From: Pseudomonas cyclaminis
GTDB taxonomy: Bacteria; Pseudomonadota; Gammaproteobacteria; Pseudomonadales; Pseudomonadaceae
Assembly (NCBI RefSeq): GCF_015163715.1
Contig: NZ_JADDUM010000022.1
Coordinates: 1-60,589 of the forward strand
Reading direction: 5' to 3'
Length of the DNA stretch: 60,589 nt
Part shown: positions 10,369 through 18,861 of the stretch, piece after piece
Numbering within the stretch: position 1 is the first letter of the stretch
How the letters are laid out: each line of letters starts with the position of its first letter
Translations under genes and position numbers: made by a program
The notes under the pieces: generated by a model
The model's input: only the letters and a program-made list of their open reading frames with translations
Databases searched by the model: none
What the model was told of the DNA's origin: nothing

Positions 10369-10451
10369 CGCAGTACCAGGCTTGTGTTGTGTATCGAAGG
10401 TGGTGCACAGCGGTACCCGGTACTCGTCTTTCGGACAATGGAGCGTCGTAG

Positions 10452-12131
10452 ATGAGTAACAAGAACAACGATGACTTGAAACGCCAGGCCTCGGAAAACA
10501 CCCTGGGGCTGAACCCGATCATCGCGTTACGCAAAAAGGATTTATTGGCCTCAGCGAAGATGGTGCTGACCCAAGCCATCAAGCAACCGTTGCACAGCGT
10601 CAAGCACGTCGCCCACTTTGGCGTGGAACTCAAGAACGTGATGTTCGGCAAATCCGAGCTGGTACCTGAGAGCGACGACCGTCGCTTCCACGACCCGGCC
10701 TGGAGCCAGAACCCGCTCTACAAGCGCTACCTGCAAACCTACCTGGCGTGGCGCAAGGAACTGCACGACTGGATCGGCGACAGCAACCTGTCGGACCAAG
10801 ACATCAGCCGTGGCCACTTCGTGATCAACCTGATGACCGAAGCCATGGCCCCCACCAACAGCGCGGCCAACCCGGCGGCGGTCAAACGCTTTTTTGAAAC
10901 CGGCGGCAAGAGCCTGCTCGATGGCTTGTCGCACCTGGCCAAGGACATGGTGCACAACGGCGGCATGCCGAGCCAGGTCAACATGGGCGCCTTTGAAGTG
11001 GGCAAGTCCCTGGGCACCACTGAAGGCGCGGTGGTGTTTCGCAACGACGTGCTGGAGCTGATCCAGTACAAGCCGATCACCGAACAGGTGCACGAACGCC
11101 CGCTGCTGGTGGTACCGCCGCAAATCAACAAATTCTACGTATTCGACCTGAGCCCGGAAAAGAGCCTGGCGCGTTTCTGCCTGCGCAACGGCCAGCAGAC
11201 GTTTATTGTCAGCTGGCGCAACCCGACCAAGGCCCAGCGCGAATGGGGCCTGTCGACCTATATCGAGGCGCTCAAGGAAGCGGTCGATGTGGTCACGGCG
11301 ATTACCGGCAGCAAAGACATCAATATGCTCGGTGCCTGCTCCGGCGGCATTACCTGCACCGCCCTGCTCGGCCACTACGCCGCGCTGGGGGAGAAAAAGG
11401 TAAACGCCCTGACTCTGCTGGTCAGTGTGCTGGACACCACACTGGACACCCAGGTGGCGCTGTTCGTCGACGAGCAGACGCTGGAAGCGGCCAAGCGCCA
11501 TTCCTACCAGGCCGGCGTGCTCGAAGGCCGCGACATGGCCAAGGTATTTGCCTGGATGCGGCCCAACGACCTGATCTGGAACTACTGGGTCAATAACTAC
11601 CTGCTGGGCAACGAACCACCGGTGTTCGACATCCTGTTCTGGAACAACGACACCACGCGCCTGCCGGCCGCCTTCCACGGCGACCTGATCGAGCTGTTCA
11701 AGAACAACCCACTGGTGCGCGCCAATGCACTGGAAGTGTGCGGCACGCCGATCGATCTCAAGCAGGTCACCGCCGACATCTACTCCCTGGCCGGCACCAA
11801 TGACCACATCACACCGTGGCAGTCCTGCTACAAATCGGCGCAGTTGTTTGGCGGCAAGGTGGAGTTTGTGTTGTCCAGCAGCGGGCATATCCAGAGCATT
11901 CTCAACCCACCGGGCAACCCCAAGGCGCGCTACCAGACCAGCGACAGCCTGGCGGGCAAGCCACTGGAGTGGCAGGAGAACGCGACCAAGCACACTGATT
12001 CGTGGTGGTTGCATTGGCAGGTGTGGCAAGCGGAGCGAGCGGGCAAGCTGAAAAAAGCCCCGACGGCTTTAGGTAACAAGACCTACGCAGCAGCGGAAGC
12101 GGCACCGGGCACCTATGTACACGAACGCTAA
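10452..12131 (+). CDS. phaC1: Class II poly(3-hydroxyalkanoate) synthase 1
   Basis: Polymerises medium-chain (R)-3-hydroxyacyl-CoA into PHA at the granule surface. The 559-residue product is the usual class II length. The lipase-like box GACSGG places the nucleophile at Cys 296, the position established for Pseudomonas PhaC1. The catalytic Asp is in GTNDHITPW and the His in SSSGHIQSILNPPG. The N-terminus MSNKNNDDLKRQASENTLGLNPI is typical, and the ATG at 10452 has GGAGC upstream. It is first in phaC1-phaZ-phaC2-phaD. A REP hairpin separates it from phaZ. Confidence 0.97.
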   Translation: MSNKNNDDLKRQASENTLGLNPIIALRKKDLLASAKMVLTQAIKQPLHSVKHVAHFGVELKNVMFGKSELVPESDDRRFHDPAWSQNPLYKRYLQTYLAWRKELHDWIGDSNLSDQDISRGHFVINLMTEAMAPTNSAANPAAVKRFFETGGKSLLDGLSHLAKDMVHNGGMPSQVNMGAFEVGKSLGTTEGAVVFRNDVLELIQYKPITEQVHERPLLVVPPQINKFYVFDLSPEKSLARFCLRNGQQTFIVSWRNPTKAQREWGLSTYIEALKEAVDVVTAITGSKDINMLGACSGGITCTALLGHYAALGEKKVNALTLLVSVLDTTLDTQVALFVDEQTLEAAKRHSYQAGVLEGRDMAKVFAWMRPNDLIWNYWVNNYLLGNEPPVFDILFWNNDTTRLPAAFHGDLIELFKNNPLVRANALEVCGTPIDLKQVTADIYSLAGTNDHITPWQSCYKSAQLFGGKVEFVLSSSGHIQSILNPPGNPKARYQTSDSLAGKPLEWQENATKHTDSWWLHWQVWQAERAGKLKKAPTALGNKTYAAAEAAPGTYVHER

Positions 12132-12148
12132 ATTGAAATGCGGTCAAT

Positions 12149-12178
12149 GTGGGAGGGGGCACAAGCCCCCTCCCACAC
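12149..12178. repeat. REP palindrome between phaC1 and phaZ
   Basis: TGTGGGAGGGGGC-ACAA-GCCCCCTCCCACA is a perfect inverted repeat, a single REP with a short loop. As mRNA it would form a stable hairpin 3' of phaC1, which could protect or partly terminate the transcript. Confidence 0.85.
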
Positions 12179-12217
12179 TGACCTCACTCCGGCTGTAGGA
12201 CTTCACAGGGCTTGAGC

Positions 12218-13063
12218 ATGCCGCAACCGTTCATCTTTCGTACCATCGACCTGGATGGCCAGACCATCCGTACGGCGGTACGCCCGGGCAAGCCTCATTT
12301 GACGCCGCTGCTGATCTTCAATGGCATCGGCGCCAACCTTGAGTTGGTGTTTCCGTTCGTCCAGGCATTGGACCCGGACCTGGAAGTGATCGCCTTCGAT
12401 GTACCAGGCGTGGGCGGTTCCTCGACGCCCAAGCGGCCCTATCGGTTTCCCGGCCTGGCCAAGCTCACCGCACGCATGCTCGATTACCTGGACTATGGCC
12501 AGGTGAATGCCGTGGGGGTGTCCTGGGGCGGGGCGTTGGCGCAGCAGTTCGCCTACGACTACCCGGAACGCTGCAAGAAGCTGATCCTGGCCGCCACCGC
12601 CGCCGGGGCCTTTATGGTGCCCGGCAAGCCGAAGGTGTTATGGCTGATGGCGAGCCCAAGGCGTTACATCCAGCCGTCCCATGTGGTGCGCATTGCGCCA
12701 ATGATCTACGGCGGCTCGTTCCGCCGCGATTCGAAGCTGGCCGCCGAACACGCCAGCAAAGTGCGTTCGGCCGGCAAGCTGGGTTACTACTGGCAGCTGT
12801 TTGCGGGGCTGGGCTGGACCAGCATTCACTGGCTGCACAAGATCCGCCAGCCCACGCTGGTGCTGGCCGGGGACGACGACCCGCTGATCCCGCTGGTCAA
12901 TATGCGCATGCTCGCCTGGCGCATTCCCAACGCACAGTTGCACATCATCGATGACGGCCACCTGTTCCTGATCACCCGTGCCGAAGCAGTAGCGCCAATC
13001 ATCATGAAGTTTCTGGAGGAGGAGCGCCTGCGCGCCGTGATTCATCCGCGACCGGCGGTGTAA
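12218..13063 (+). CDS. phaZ: Intracellular PHA depolymerase
   Basis: Alpha/beta hydrolase that degrades intracellular medium-chain PHA to (R)-3-hydroxyacids. The 281-residue protein has the lipase box GVSWGG with nucleophile Ser 102, the acid in LAGDDDPLIP and the His in IIDDGHLFLITR, matching the Ser-Asp-His set known for Pseudomonas PhaZ. Start is ATG at 12218 (MPQPFIFRTIDLDGQ), with CAGGG eight bases upstream; an in-frame TTG six bases earlier is less likely. The product balances the flanking synthases in PHA turnover. Confidence 0.95.
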   Translation: MPQPFIFRTIDLDGQTIRTAVRPGKPHLTPLLIFNGIGANLELVFPFVQALDPDLEVIAFDVPGVGGSSTPKRPYRFPGLAKLTARMLDYLDYGQVNAVGVSWGGALAQQFAYDYPERCKKLILAATAAGAFMVPGKPKVLWLMASPRRYIQPSHVVRIAPMIYGGSFRRDSKLAAEHASKVRSAGKLGYYWQLFAGLGWTSIHWLHKIRQPTLVLAGDDDPLIPLVNMRMLAWRIPNAQLHIIDDGHLFLITRAEAVAPIIMKFLEEERLRAVIHPRPAV

Positions 13064-13151
13064 GGACCACACCGCCGCGCAACTTGCCAGGAACCGACTA
13101 TGGTTCTGAATTGGCGTGCCTGTTGATGGCTTGACGAAGGAGTGTTGGCTC

Positions 13152-14834
13152 ATGCGAGAAAGACCCGTGACGAACCCGGCGCCCACACCCGCCGCGTTCA
13201 TCAACGCCCAAAGTGCGATCACCGGCCTGCGCGGTCGGGATCTGCTCTCCACACTGCGCAGCGTCGCTGCCCATGGCCTGCGCAACCCGGTGCATACCGC
13301 CCGGCATGCACTGGCACTGGGCAGTCAACTCGGTCGCGTGCTGATGGGCGAAACCGTACATGAGCCCAACCCTCGGGACGGCCGCTTCGTCGATCCGACC
13401 TGGACGCTCAACCCGTTCTATCGGCGCAGCCTGCAAGCCTATCTGAGCTGGCAGAAACAGACCCGCCACTGGATCGACGACAGCTCCCTGAACGCCGACG
13501 ACCGAGCCCGTGCGCACTTCGCCTTCGCCCTGCTCAACGATGCGGTATCACCCTCCAACACCCTGCTCAACCCGCTGGCGATCAAGGAGTTGCTCAACTC
13601 CGGCGGCAACAGCGTGGTGCGCGGTGTGAGTAACCTGTTTGAAGATTTACTGCACAACAACGGCCTGCCGCGCCAGGTCAGCAAACACGCCTTTGAAGTG
13701 GGCAAGACCGTTGCCACTACCCCAGGCTCGGTGGTGTTTCGCAATGAGCTGCTGGAGCTGATCCAGTACAAGCCCATGAGCGAAAAGCAGTACGCCAAGC
13801 CGCTGCTGATCGTGCCGCCGCAGATCAACAAGTACTACATCTTCGACCTGAGCCCGGCCAACAGCTTTGTGCAATACGCCCTCAAAAATGGCCTGCAGAC
13901 CTTTATGGTCAGCTGGCGCAACCCGGATGTGCGGCACCGCGAATGGGGCCTGTCCACCTATGTGGCGGCGCTGGAAGAAGCGCTCAACGTCTGCCGGGCG
14001 ATCACCGGCGCCCGTGAAGTCAACCTGATGGGCGCCTGCGCGGGAGGCCTGACCATTGCCGCCCTGCAAGGCCACTTGCAGGCCAAGCGCCAGCTGCGCC
14101 GCATCTCCAGCGCCAGCTACCTGGTGAGCCTGCTGGACAGCCAGATCGACAGCCCCGCCATGCTGTTCGCCGATGAGCAAACCCTTGAAGCCGCCAAGCG
14201 TCGTTCCTACCAGCAAGGGGTGCTGGACGGCCGCGACATGGCCAAGGTCTTTGCCTGGATGCGTCCCAACGACCTGATCTGGAATTACTGGATCAACAAC
14301 TACCTGCTGGGCAAGGAGCCGCCTGCCTTCGACATCCTGTACTGGAACAACGACAACACGCGCCTGCCCGCCGCGCTGCATGGCGACCTGCTGGACTTCT
14401 TCAAGCACAACCCCCTGAGCCATCCCGGCGGCCTGGAGGTGTGCGGCACGCCCATCGACTTGCAGAAGGTGACGGTGGACAGCTTCAGCGTGGCCGGGAT
14501 CAACGACCACATCACCCCGTGGGACGCGGTGTATCGCTCCACGCAATTGCTGGGCGGAGAGCGGCGTTTCGTGCTGTCCAACAGCGGACATATCCAGAGC
14601 ATCCTCAACCCGCCGGGCAACCCCAAGGCCAATTACGTCGAAAACCTCAAGCTGAGCAGCGATCCACGCGCCTGGTACTACGATGCCAATCACGTCGAAG
14701 GCAGTTGGTGGCCCCAGTGGCTGGAGTGGATCCAGCAGCGCTCGGGTGTACAGCGCGAAACCCTCACCGCCCTGGGCAACCAGAATTACCCACCGATGGA
14801 AGCGGCACCGGGCACCTATGTGCGGGTGCGCTGA
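13152..14834 (+). CDS. phaC2: Class II poly(3-hydroxyalkanoate) synthase 2
   Basis: Second medium-chain PHA synthase, 560 residues, paralogous to PhaC1. The nucleophile is Cys 296 in GACAGG, with Asp in GINDHITPW and His in SNSGHIQSILNPPG. Compared with PhaC1 the lipase box has Ala in place of Ser (GACAGG against GACSGG), a usual PhaC2 difference. Start at 13152 (MRERPVTNPAPTP) has GAAGGAG upstream; an in-frame ATG 36 bases earlier does not fit the family. It is the third gene of the operon, 88 bp after phaZ, and phaD follows 27 bp downstream. Confidence 0.96.
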   Translation: MRERPVTNPAPTPAAFINAQSAITGLRGRDLLSTLRSVAAHGLRNPVHTARHALALGSQLGRVLMGETVHEPNPRDGRFVDPTWTLNPFYRRSLQAYLSWQKQTRHWIDDSSLNADDRARAHFAFALLNDAVSPSNTLLNPLAIKELLNSGGNSVVRGVSNLFEDLLHNNGLPRQVSKHAFEVGKTVATTPGSVVFRNELLELIQYKPMSEKQYAKPLLIVPPQINKYYIFDLSPANSFVQYALKNGLQTFMVSWRNPDVRHREWGLSTYVAALEEALNVCRAITGAREVNLMGACAGGLTIAALQGHLQAKRQLRRISSASYLVSLLDSQIDSPAMLFADEQTLEAAKRRSYQQGVLDGRDMAKVFAWMRPNDLIWNYWINNYLLGKEPPAFDILYWNNDNTRLPAALHGDLLDFFKHNPLSHPGGLEVCGTPIDLQKVTVDSFSVAGINDHITPWDAVYRSTQLLGGERRFVLSNSGHIQSILNPPGNPKANYVENLKLSSDPRAWYYDANHVEGSWWPQWLEWIQQRSGVQRETLTALGNQNYPPMEAAPGTYVRVR

Positions 14835-14861
14835 GCTCAACGATCACATTAAGAAGGCTGG

Positions 14862-15482
14862 ATGAAGACCCGCGACCGTATCCTTGAATGCGCCCTGCAG
14901 TTGTTCAACCACAAGGGCGAGCCGAATGTATCAACCATGGAGGTGGCCAATGAAATGGGGATCAGCCCAGGCAACCTCTACTACCACTTCCATGGCAAGG
15001 AGCCGCTGGTCATTGGCCTGTTCGAGCGCTTTCAATGCGAGCTGGCACCGTTGCTGGACCCGCCCGCAGACGCACAACTGAAGGCGGAGGATTACTGGCT
15101 GTTCCTGCACCTGATCGTCGAACGCATGGCCCACTACCGGTTTCTGTTCCAGGACTTGTCCAACCTGGCAGGACGCCTGCCGAAACTGGCCAAGGGCATT
15201 CGCACCCTGCTCACGGCACTCAAGCGCACCCTGGCCTCATTACTGGCACGATTGAAGGCCGCGGGGCAGGTGGTCAGTGACACCCAGGCGCTGGGCCAGT
15301 TGGTGGAACAGATCACCATGACGTTGCTGTTCTCGCTGGATTACCAGCGGATACTGGATCGCGAAGGTGAGGTACGGGTGGTGGTGTATCAAATCATGAT
15401 GCTGGTAGCGCCGCATTTGCTGCTACCGGCCCGGCTGGCGACAGAGCGGCTGGCACTGCGTTATCTGGAAGATGCGGTTTGA
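14862..15482 (+). CDS. phaD: TetR-family regulator PhaD
   Basis: Transcriptional activator of the pha promoters in pseudomonads; its DNA binding responds to a CoA-type PHA metabolite. The 206-residue protein has an N-terminal TetR helix-turn-helix (EVANEMGISPGNLYYHFHGKE, residues about 27-47) and an all-helical ligand domain. Met at 14862 starts MKTRDRILECALQLFNHKGE, as in the family. In other Pseudomonas genomes phaF lies directly beyond phaD in convergent orientation. Here the stop codon is seven bases from the end of an unrelated response regulator gene, marking the edge of an inserted module. Confidence 0.92.
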   Translation: MKTRDRILECALQLFNHKGEPNVSTMEVANEMGISPGNLYYHFHGKEPLVIGLFERFQCELAPLLDPPADAQLKAEDYWLFLHLIVERMAHYRFLFQDLSNLAGRLPKLAKGIRTLLTALKRTLASLLARLKAAGQVVSDTQALGQLVEQITMTLLFSLDYQRILDREGEVRVVVYQIMMLVAPHLLLPARLATERLALRYLEDAV

Positions 15483-15489
15483 AAGCCCG

Positions 15490-16185
15490 TCAGCCAGGCT
15501 CGCCGAACTGCTGAGTAAACTTGAATAGTTCACTGTCGTTCTTGATGCCCAACTTTCGATAGGCCGATTGTTTTTGCGTACTGATGGTACTTGCACTGCG
15601 CGAAAACTTTGCTGCAATGGAATTCACCGACATCCCATCCAGAAAACACCGCAGTACTTCCTGTTCTTTGGGCGTGAGACACACATTCAACTGCATCGGC
15701 GTTGATACATCCTGCTTCCACTTCATATTCGCAACATGGGCAAAGGACTGCATGCCTTGCAACGCCGGCACCATACAAGGCTGCAAGTAAATGCGCCCTT
15801 GGGCGACCGTTCGGATAGCGGTAATCAGCTCAGTCAGATTCTGGGTTTTCCCCAGAACGCCCCAGCAGCCTGCCTTCAAAGACAGCGATACCGTTGCAGG
15901 CGTGTAATGGGAACAGACAATCAAAGGCCTGCATTGGCTGAAGCGTCTATTCAACGCCTGGATCAGGCTGAGGCCATCGCTTTGCGACGGTGCCAGGATA
16001 AAGTCCATTACCACGACATCCGCCGGCCGCCGGCCCAGGGCGTCCAGCAGCTCCCGGCCAGTACCGAAGGAGCCGATCACCTCAAGATCGGGCTCCATGT
16101 TCAGGCTCAACTCAATGCCCTGGCGAACCATTTCATGGTCATCCAGCAACATCACGGTACACGTATTGCCTTTTGAAGTTGGCAT
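15490..16185 (-). CDS. RcsB-like LuxR/FixJ-family response regulator
   Basis: The predicted 231-residue protein has an N-terminal receiver domain: acidic pair in MLLDDHEMV, phosphoacceptor Asp in VVVMDFILAP, conserved Lys in GVLGKT. A C-terminal LuxR helix-turn-helix follows (LTPKEQEVLRCFLDGMS, then ASTISTQKQSAYRKLGIKN). The STISTQK and RKLGIKND stretch resembles RcsB and EvgA. No histidine kinase lies nearby, so its phosphodonor is encoded elsewhere. It diverges from the fimbrial operon across 339 bp and is its most likely regulator (inference). Start is uncertain: Met at 16185 begins the domain; an upstream Met at 16221 is in frame. Confidence 0.85.
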   Translation of the reverse strand: MPTSKGNTCTVMLLDDHEMVRQGIELSLNMEPDLEVIGSFGTGRELLDALGRRPADVVVMDFILAPSQSDGLSLIQALNRRFSQCRPLIVCSHYTPATVSLSLKAGCWGVLGKTQNLTELITAIRTVAQGRIYLQPCMVPALQGMQSFAHVANMKWKQDVSTPMQLNVCLTPKEQEVLRCFLDGMSVNSIAAKFSRSASTISTQKQSAYRKLGIKNDSELFKFTQQFGEPG

Positions 16186-16524
16186 TTCCAGACACCCGCA
16201 TAAGTAAATGCAGCGCCGCACACAGCCTTTTTATTACCTCAGCTACACACAGGCTTCAATACTGCACAGCAATATATAGCGCTGCATCTTACAGAGTTGC
16301 CCTACCGAACTTTCTTACAACAACTTTCATGCCACTCGACGCCCTCGTAAAAATTTTAAATAAAACAATACACTTTCGAACTATCTCGAACCAAAACTCG
16401 ATACATCTCTATAGATGGAATTCACTTTTCGATACAAATTATGTCATCCGCCACAGGCCAGGCATTCAGAAGACCGCGCTTTACCTGTGGCGAATCACCT
16501 AAGTCATTCACAACTGGACTCTCC
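16186..16524. other. AT-rich divergent intergenic region
   Basis: This 339-bp stretch separates the response regulator from the first pilin gene. It holds no convincing gene; a possible 109-codon plus-strand frame has no family resemblance. It is clearly richer in A and T than the genes around it, notably about 16340-16440 with runs such as AAAATTTTAAATAAAAC. It must contain the promoters of both divergent units, but I cannot assign -35/-10 elements with confidence. Confidence 0.6.
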
Positions 16525-17103
16525 ATGAAACTCATCGTTTTATCCCACGTTGCCGCCGCTCTGACCTTGGCTGGCGCTGTCTCACACTCCGCCCATGCCG
16601 CCGATGGTGTTATCAACTTCAGCGGCCTGGTGACAGATGTGACCTGCACGGTCGAAGGGGCTGAACCGGGAGCGGGCAAGGTGGTCAAGGACGTCAACCT
16701 GGGCGGCGTGTCTGCCGCACGCCTGGCGACAGCGGGGAATCGCGCCAACCTGACGGGCTTCACCATTCGTATTGGCGCTCCGGGCGAGGGCAGCTGCACC
16801 AACGGCCGCACCGCCATGGTTGCCTTTGACCCGACCAGCCCGGCCATCGACGTGGCTACAGGGCGTTTGAACATCGACGGTTACGACGACCCGTCCGACA
16901 CCACCCACGCCAAGAATGTGCAGGTCGAAGTGACTAACCGTGATGGCTCGCCCATTAACGTCTACACCCAGAAATCGGCAGGCGTGGTGATCGCCGACAA
17001 TCAGGCCGTTATCCCATTGGCCGCACAAATGTACGCAAGCGGGCCCGCCAGCGAAGGCAAGGTCAGCACCCGCGTAGGCTTCACGGTCGAATACGCCGAG
17101 TAA
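16525..17103 (+). CDS. Major fimbrial subunit (chaperone-usher pilin)
   Basis: Predicted structural pilin, exported to the periplasm and polymerised by donor-strand exchange. The 192-residue precursor has a signal peptide ending at AHA near residue 25. The mature part opens DGVINFSGLVTDVTCTVEG. Two cysteines (VTCTV and GSCTNGR) can form the family disulfide. The C-terminal beta strand is STRVGFTVEYAE, with the penultimate-tyrosine pattern recognised by chaperones. The ATG at 16525 is set by the signal peptide. As first gene of the operon and closest in form to FimA, it is taken as the main shaft subunit (inference). Confidence 0.85.
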   Translation: MKLIVLSHVAAALTLAGAVSHSAHAADGVINFSGLVTDVTCTVEGAEPGAGKVVKDVNLGGVSAARLATAGNRANLTGFTIRIGAPGEGSCTNGRTAMVAFDPTSPAIDVATGRLNIDGYDDPSDTTHAKNVQVEVTNRDGSPINVYTQKSAGVVIADNQAVIPLAAQMYASGPASEGKVSTRVGFTVEYAE

Positions 17104-17155
17104 GGCCGGGCAGGCCTGCGCATGCAGGCCTCCTTATGTCATGAGACTTCAGACT

Positions 17156-17926
17156 ATGAAAAAAACAGCCTGGCTTGCTGCCCTTGCGTTTGGCGTGTTG
17201 TCGCCACTGGCGCTGCCGTCCAACGCCAGCGTAATTATTCACGGTACGCGAGTGATCTACCCTGTCGGACAACCGGAGGTCGTGGTGCGCCTGGAAAACA
17301 AGGGAAGCCGCCCCGCACTGGTACAACCCTGGCTGGACAGGGGCGACCGACACTCGACACCGGCGACAACACAGGTGCCTTTCACGCTGTCGCCATCGAT
17401 CTTTCGGATTGAGCCCTACCAGCAACAGGCGCTGCGCCTGCGCTACACCGGCGAACCACTGCCCAACGACCGCGAAAGCCTGTTCTGGCTGAACATCCTG
17501 GAAGTACCACCGCGCGCGCTGGATGCGGCGCAAAAAAACCAGATTGAACTGTCATTTCGCACCCGTTTGCGCGTATTCCTCAGGCCACAGGCACTGCCCT
17601 ATACCGTTGGCAGCGCCCCGGAAAAATTGCAGTGGGCACTGGTGGCCCACGAACAGGGCTTTGCCCTGCAGGCTACCAACCCCACGCCCTACCATATTTC
17701 ACTGGCCTCACTCGACTTGCTGAGCGACGGCAAACGGTTCAGCAAGGCGCCCAGCAAGGACGCCAACGACGGCCTATTGCTCCCGGCCGGTGACGTGAAA
17801 CTGTTTGTGCTGCCGCTGCTGCGCAATCGCCCCCGTGGCGCAAGCAGCATCGAATTCACCACCGTCAGCGACTTTGGTGCCCGGGTACGCCACTCGGCGA
17901 ATCTGTGCACCTTGTGCGCAGGATGA
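17156..17926 (+). CDS. Periplasmic fimbrial chaperone 1 (PapD-like)
   Basis: Two-domain immunoglobulin-like chaperone that folds and caps pilins. The 256-residue precursor has a signal peptide to about residue 24 (SNA), then SVIIHGTRVIYP with the conserved Arg 32. The G-strand region is RTRLRVFLRP. The Lys normally paired with the Arg to anchor the subunit C-terminus is replaced by Arg 139. The end is also unusual, with two cysteines (NLCTLCAG). ATG at 17156 gives the best signal peptide; an in-frame ATG 15 bases upstream is possible. The gene is followed eight bases later by a second chaperone, its nearest relative here. Confidence 0.85.
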   Translation: MKKTAWLAALAFGVLSPLALPSNASVIIHGTRVIYPVGQPEVVVRLENKGSRPALVQPWLDRGDRHSTPATTQVPFTLSPSIFRIEPYQQQALRLRYTGEPLPNDRESLFWLNILEVPPRALDAAQKNQIELSFRTRLRVFLRPQALPYTVGSAPEKLQWALVAHEQGFALQATNPTPYHISLASLDLLSDGKRFSKAPSKDANDGLLLPAGDVKLFVLPLLRNRPRGASSIEFTTVSDFGARVRHSANLCTLCAG

Positions 17927-17934
17927 CCTTTCGC

Positions 17935-18702
17935 ATGAAGACCGCTTCCCTTTCACACCGGCTGGCCAAGCTGCTGACAGCGGTGGTTGCGCTGTTCGCC
18001 AGCCACGCCCTGTATGCGAGCGTCGTGATCAACAGCACCCGAATTGTCTACCCGCAGGCCGACAGGGAGGTCACCGTCAGGCTCGAAAGCAAGAACCAGA
18101 CACCCGTATTGGTGCAGACCTGGCTGGACGATGGAGACGAATACTCGACGCCGGACCTGGCCGGCATCCCCTTTGTGGTCACGCCGCCGATCTTTCGAAT
18201 GGAGCCCGGAAAACAACAGGTTGTGCGCCTGGCCTACACCGGAGCAACACTGCCGGCGGCGCAGGAAAGCCTGTTCTGGTTCAACCTGCTGGAAGTGCCC
18301 TCGCAGTCGCCCGGCGCCCAGCAAGGCAATCAGTTGCAGTTGGCTTTTCGCTCCCGGATCAAGCTGCTTTATCGCCCATCGACCCTGCCTTACGACGTCA
18401 ACGCCGCGCCTGGAAAACTGCAGTGGCGCGTCGTATCGACGGGGCAACACCAGGCATTGGAAGTCTATAACCCAAGCCCCTACCACGTGACCTTCGAACA
18501 GATTGAAGTGCAGGTAGCCGGGCAGCGTCATCCCCGCGAAACATCGGGTTCAAGTGCTGCAAACATGGTGATTCCGGGCGGGCGCAATCGCTTTGAGCTG
18601 CCCAGCCTCAAGACTCCGCCGAGCAGCGCCGCGACCGTAGCGTTCGAAACGCTCGACGATTTTGGGGTCAAGGTCCCGCACAACGCCAAGGTCTTGCCAT
18701 GA
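17935..18702 (+). CDS. Periplasmic fimbrial chaperone 2 (PapD-like)
   Basis: Second chaperone of the operon, 255 residues, with a signal peptide ending near residue 28 (LYA). It keeps both anchor residues of the family: Arg 36 in NSTRIVYP and Lys 143 in SRIKLLYRP. It is similar to chaperone 1 along its whole length, suggesting tandem duplication and divergence. Start ATG at 17935 has AGGATGA upstream, overlapping the stop of chaperone 1. A 159-bp gap with a short hairpin (18803-18822) separates it from the usher gene. Confidence 0.87.
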   Translation: MKTASLSHRLAKLLTAVVALFASHALYASVVINSTRIVYPQADREVTVRLESKNQTPVLVQTWLDDGDEYSTPDLAGIPFVVTPPIFRMEPGKQQVVRLAYTGATLPAAQESLFWFNLLEVPSQSPGAQQGNQLQLAFRSRIKLLYRPSTLPYDVNAAPGKLQWRVVSTGQHQALEVYNPSPYHVTFEQIEVQVAGQRHPRETSGSSAANMVIPGGRNRFELPSLKTPPSSAATVAFETLDDFGVKVPHNAKVLP

Positions 18703-18861
18703 CGATGTAGACATGCGGCCTTCACCGTAGCTTCCCGACGTTCAGCCATCCGGCTGGCCAAGCCACTCGCTTCATCACACACCTTCTGCTGATGCCCATT
18801 TGATGGGGCAGGGACGCCCCATGCCGCCGGTTGGACAGCGGCTGTTTTTGAGAACGTAAAC

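Noticed and set aside
16173..16502. 109-codon plus-strand frame upstream of the major pilin
   Set aside because: AT-rich, no recognisable family or ribosome binding site, overlaps the regulator start and a region expected to hold divergent promoters.
18803..18822. Short hairpin ATGGGGC/GCCCCAT before the usher gene
   Set aside because: Seven-bp stem with no T-tract; too weak to call an attenuator or terminator.
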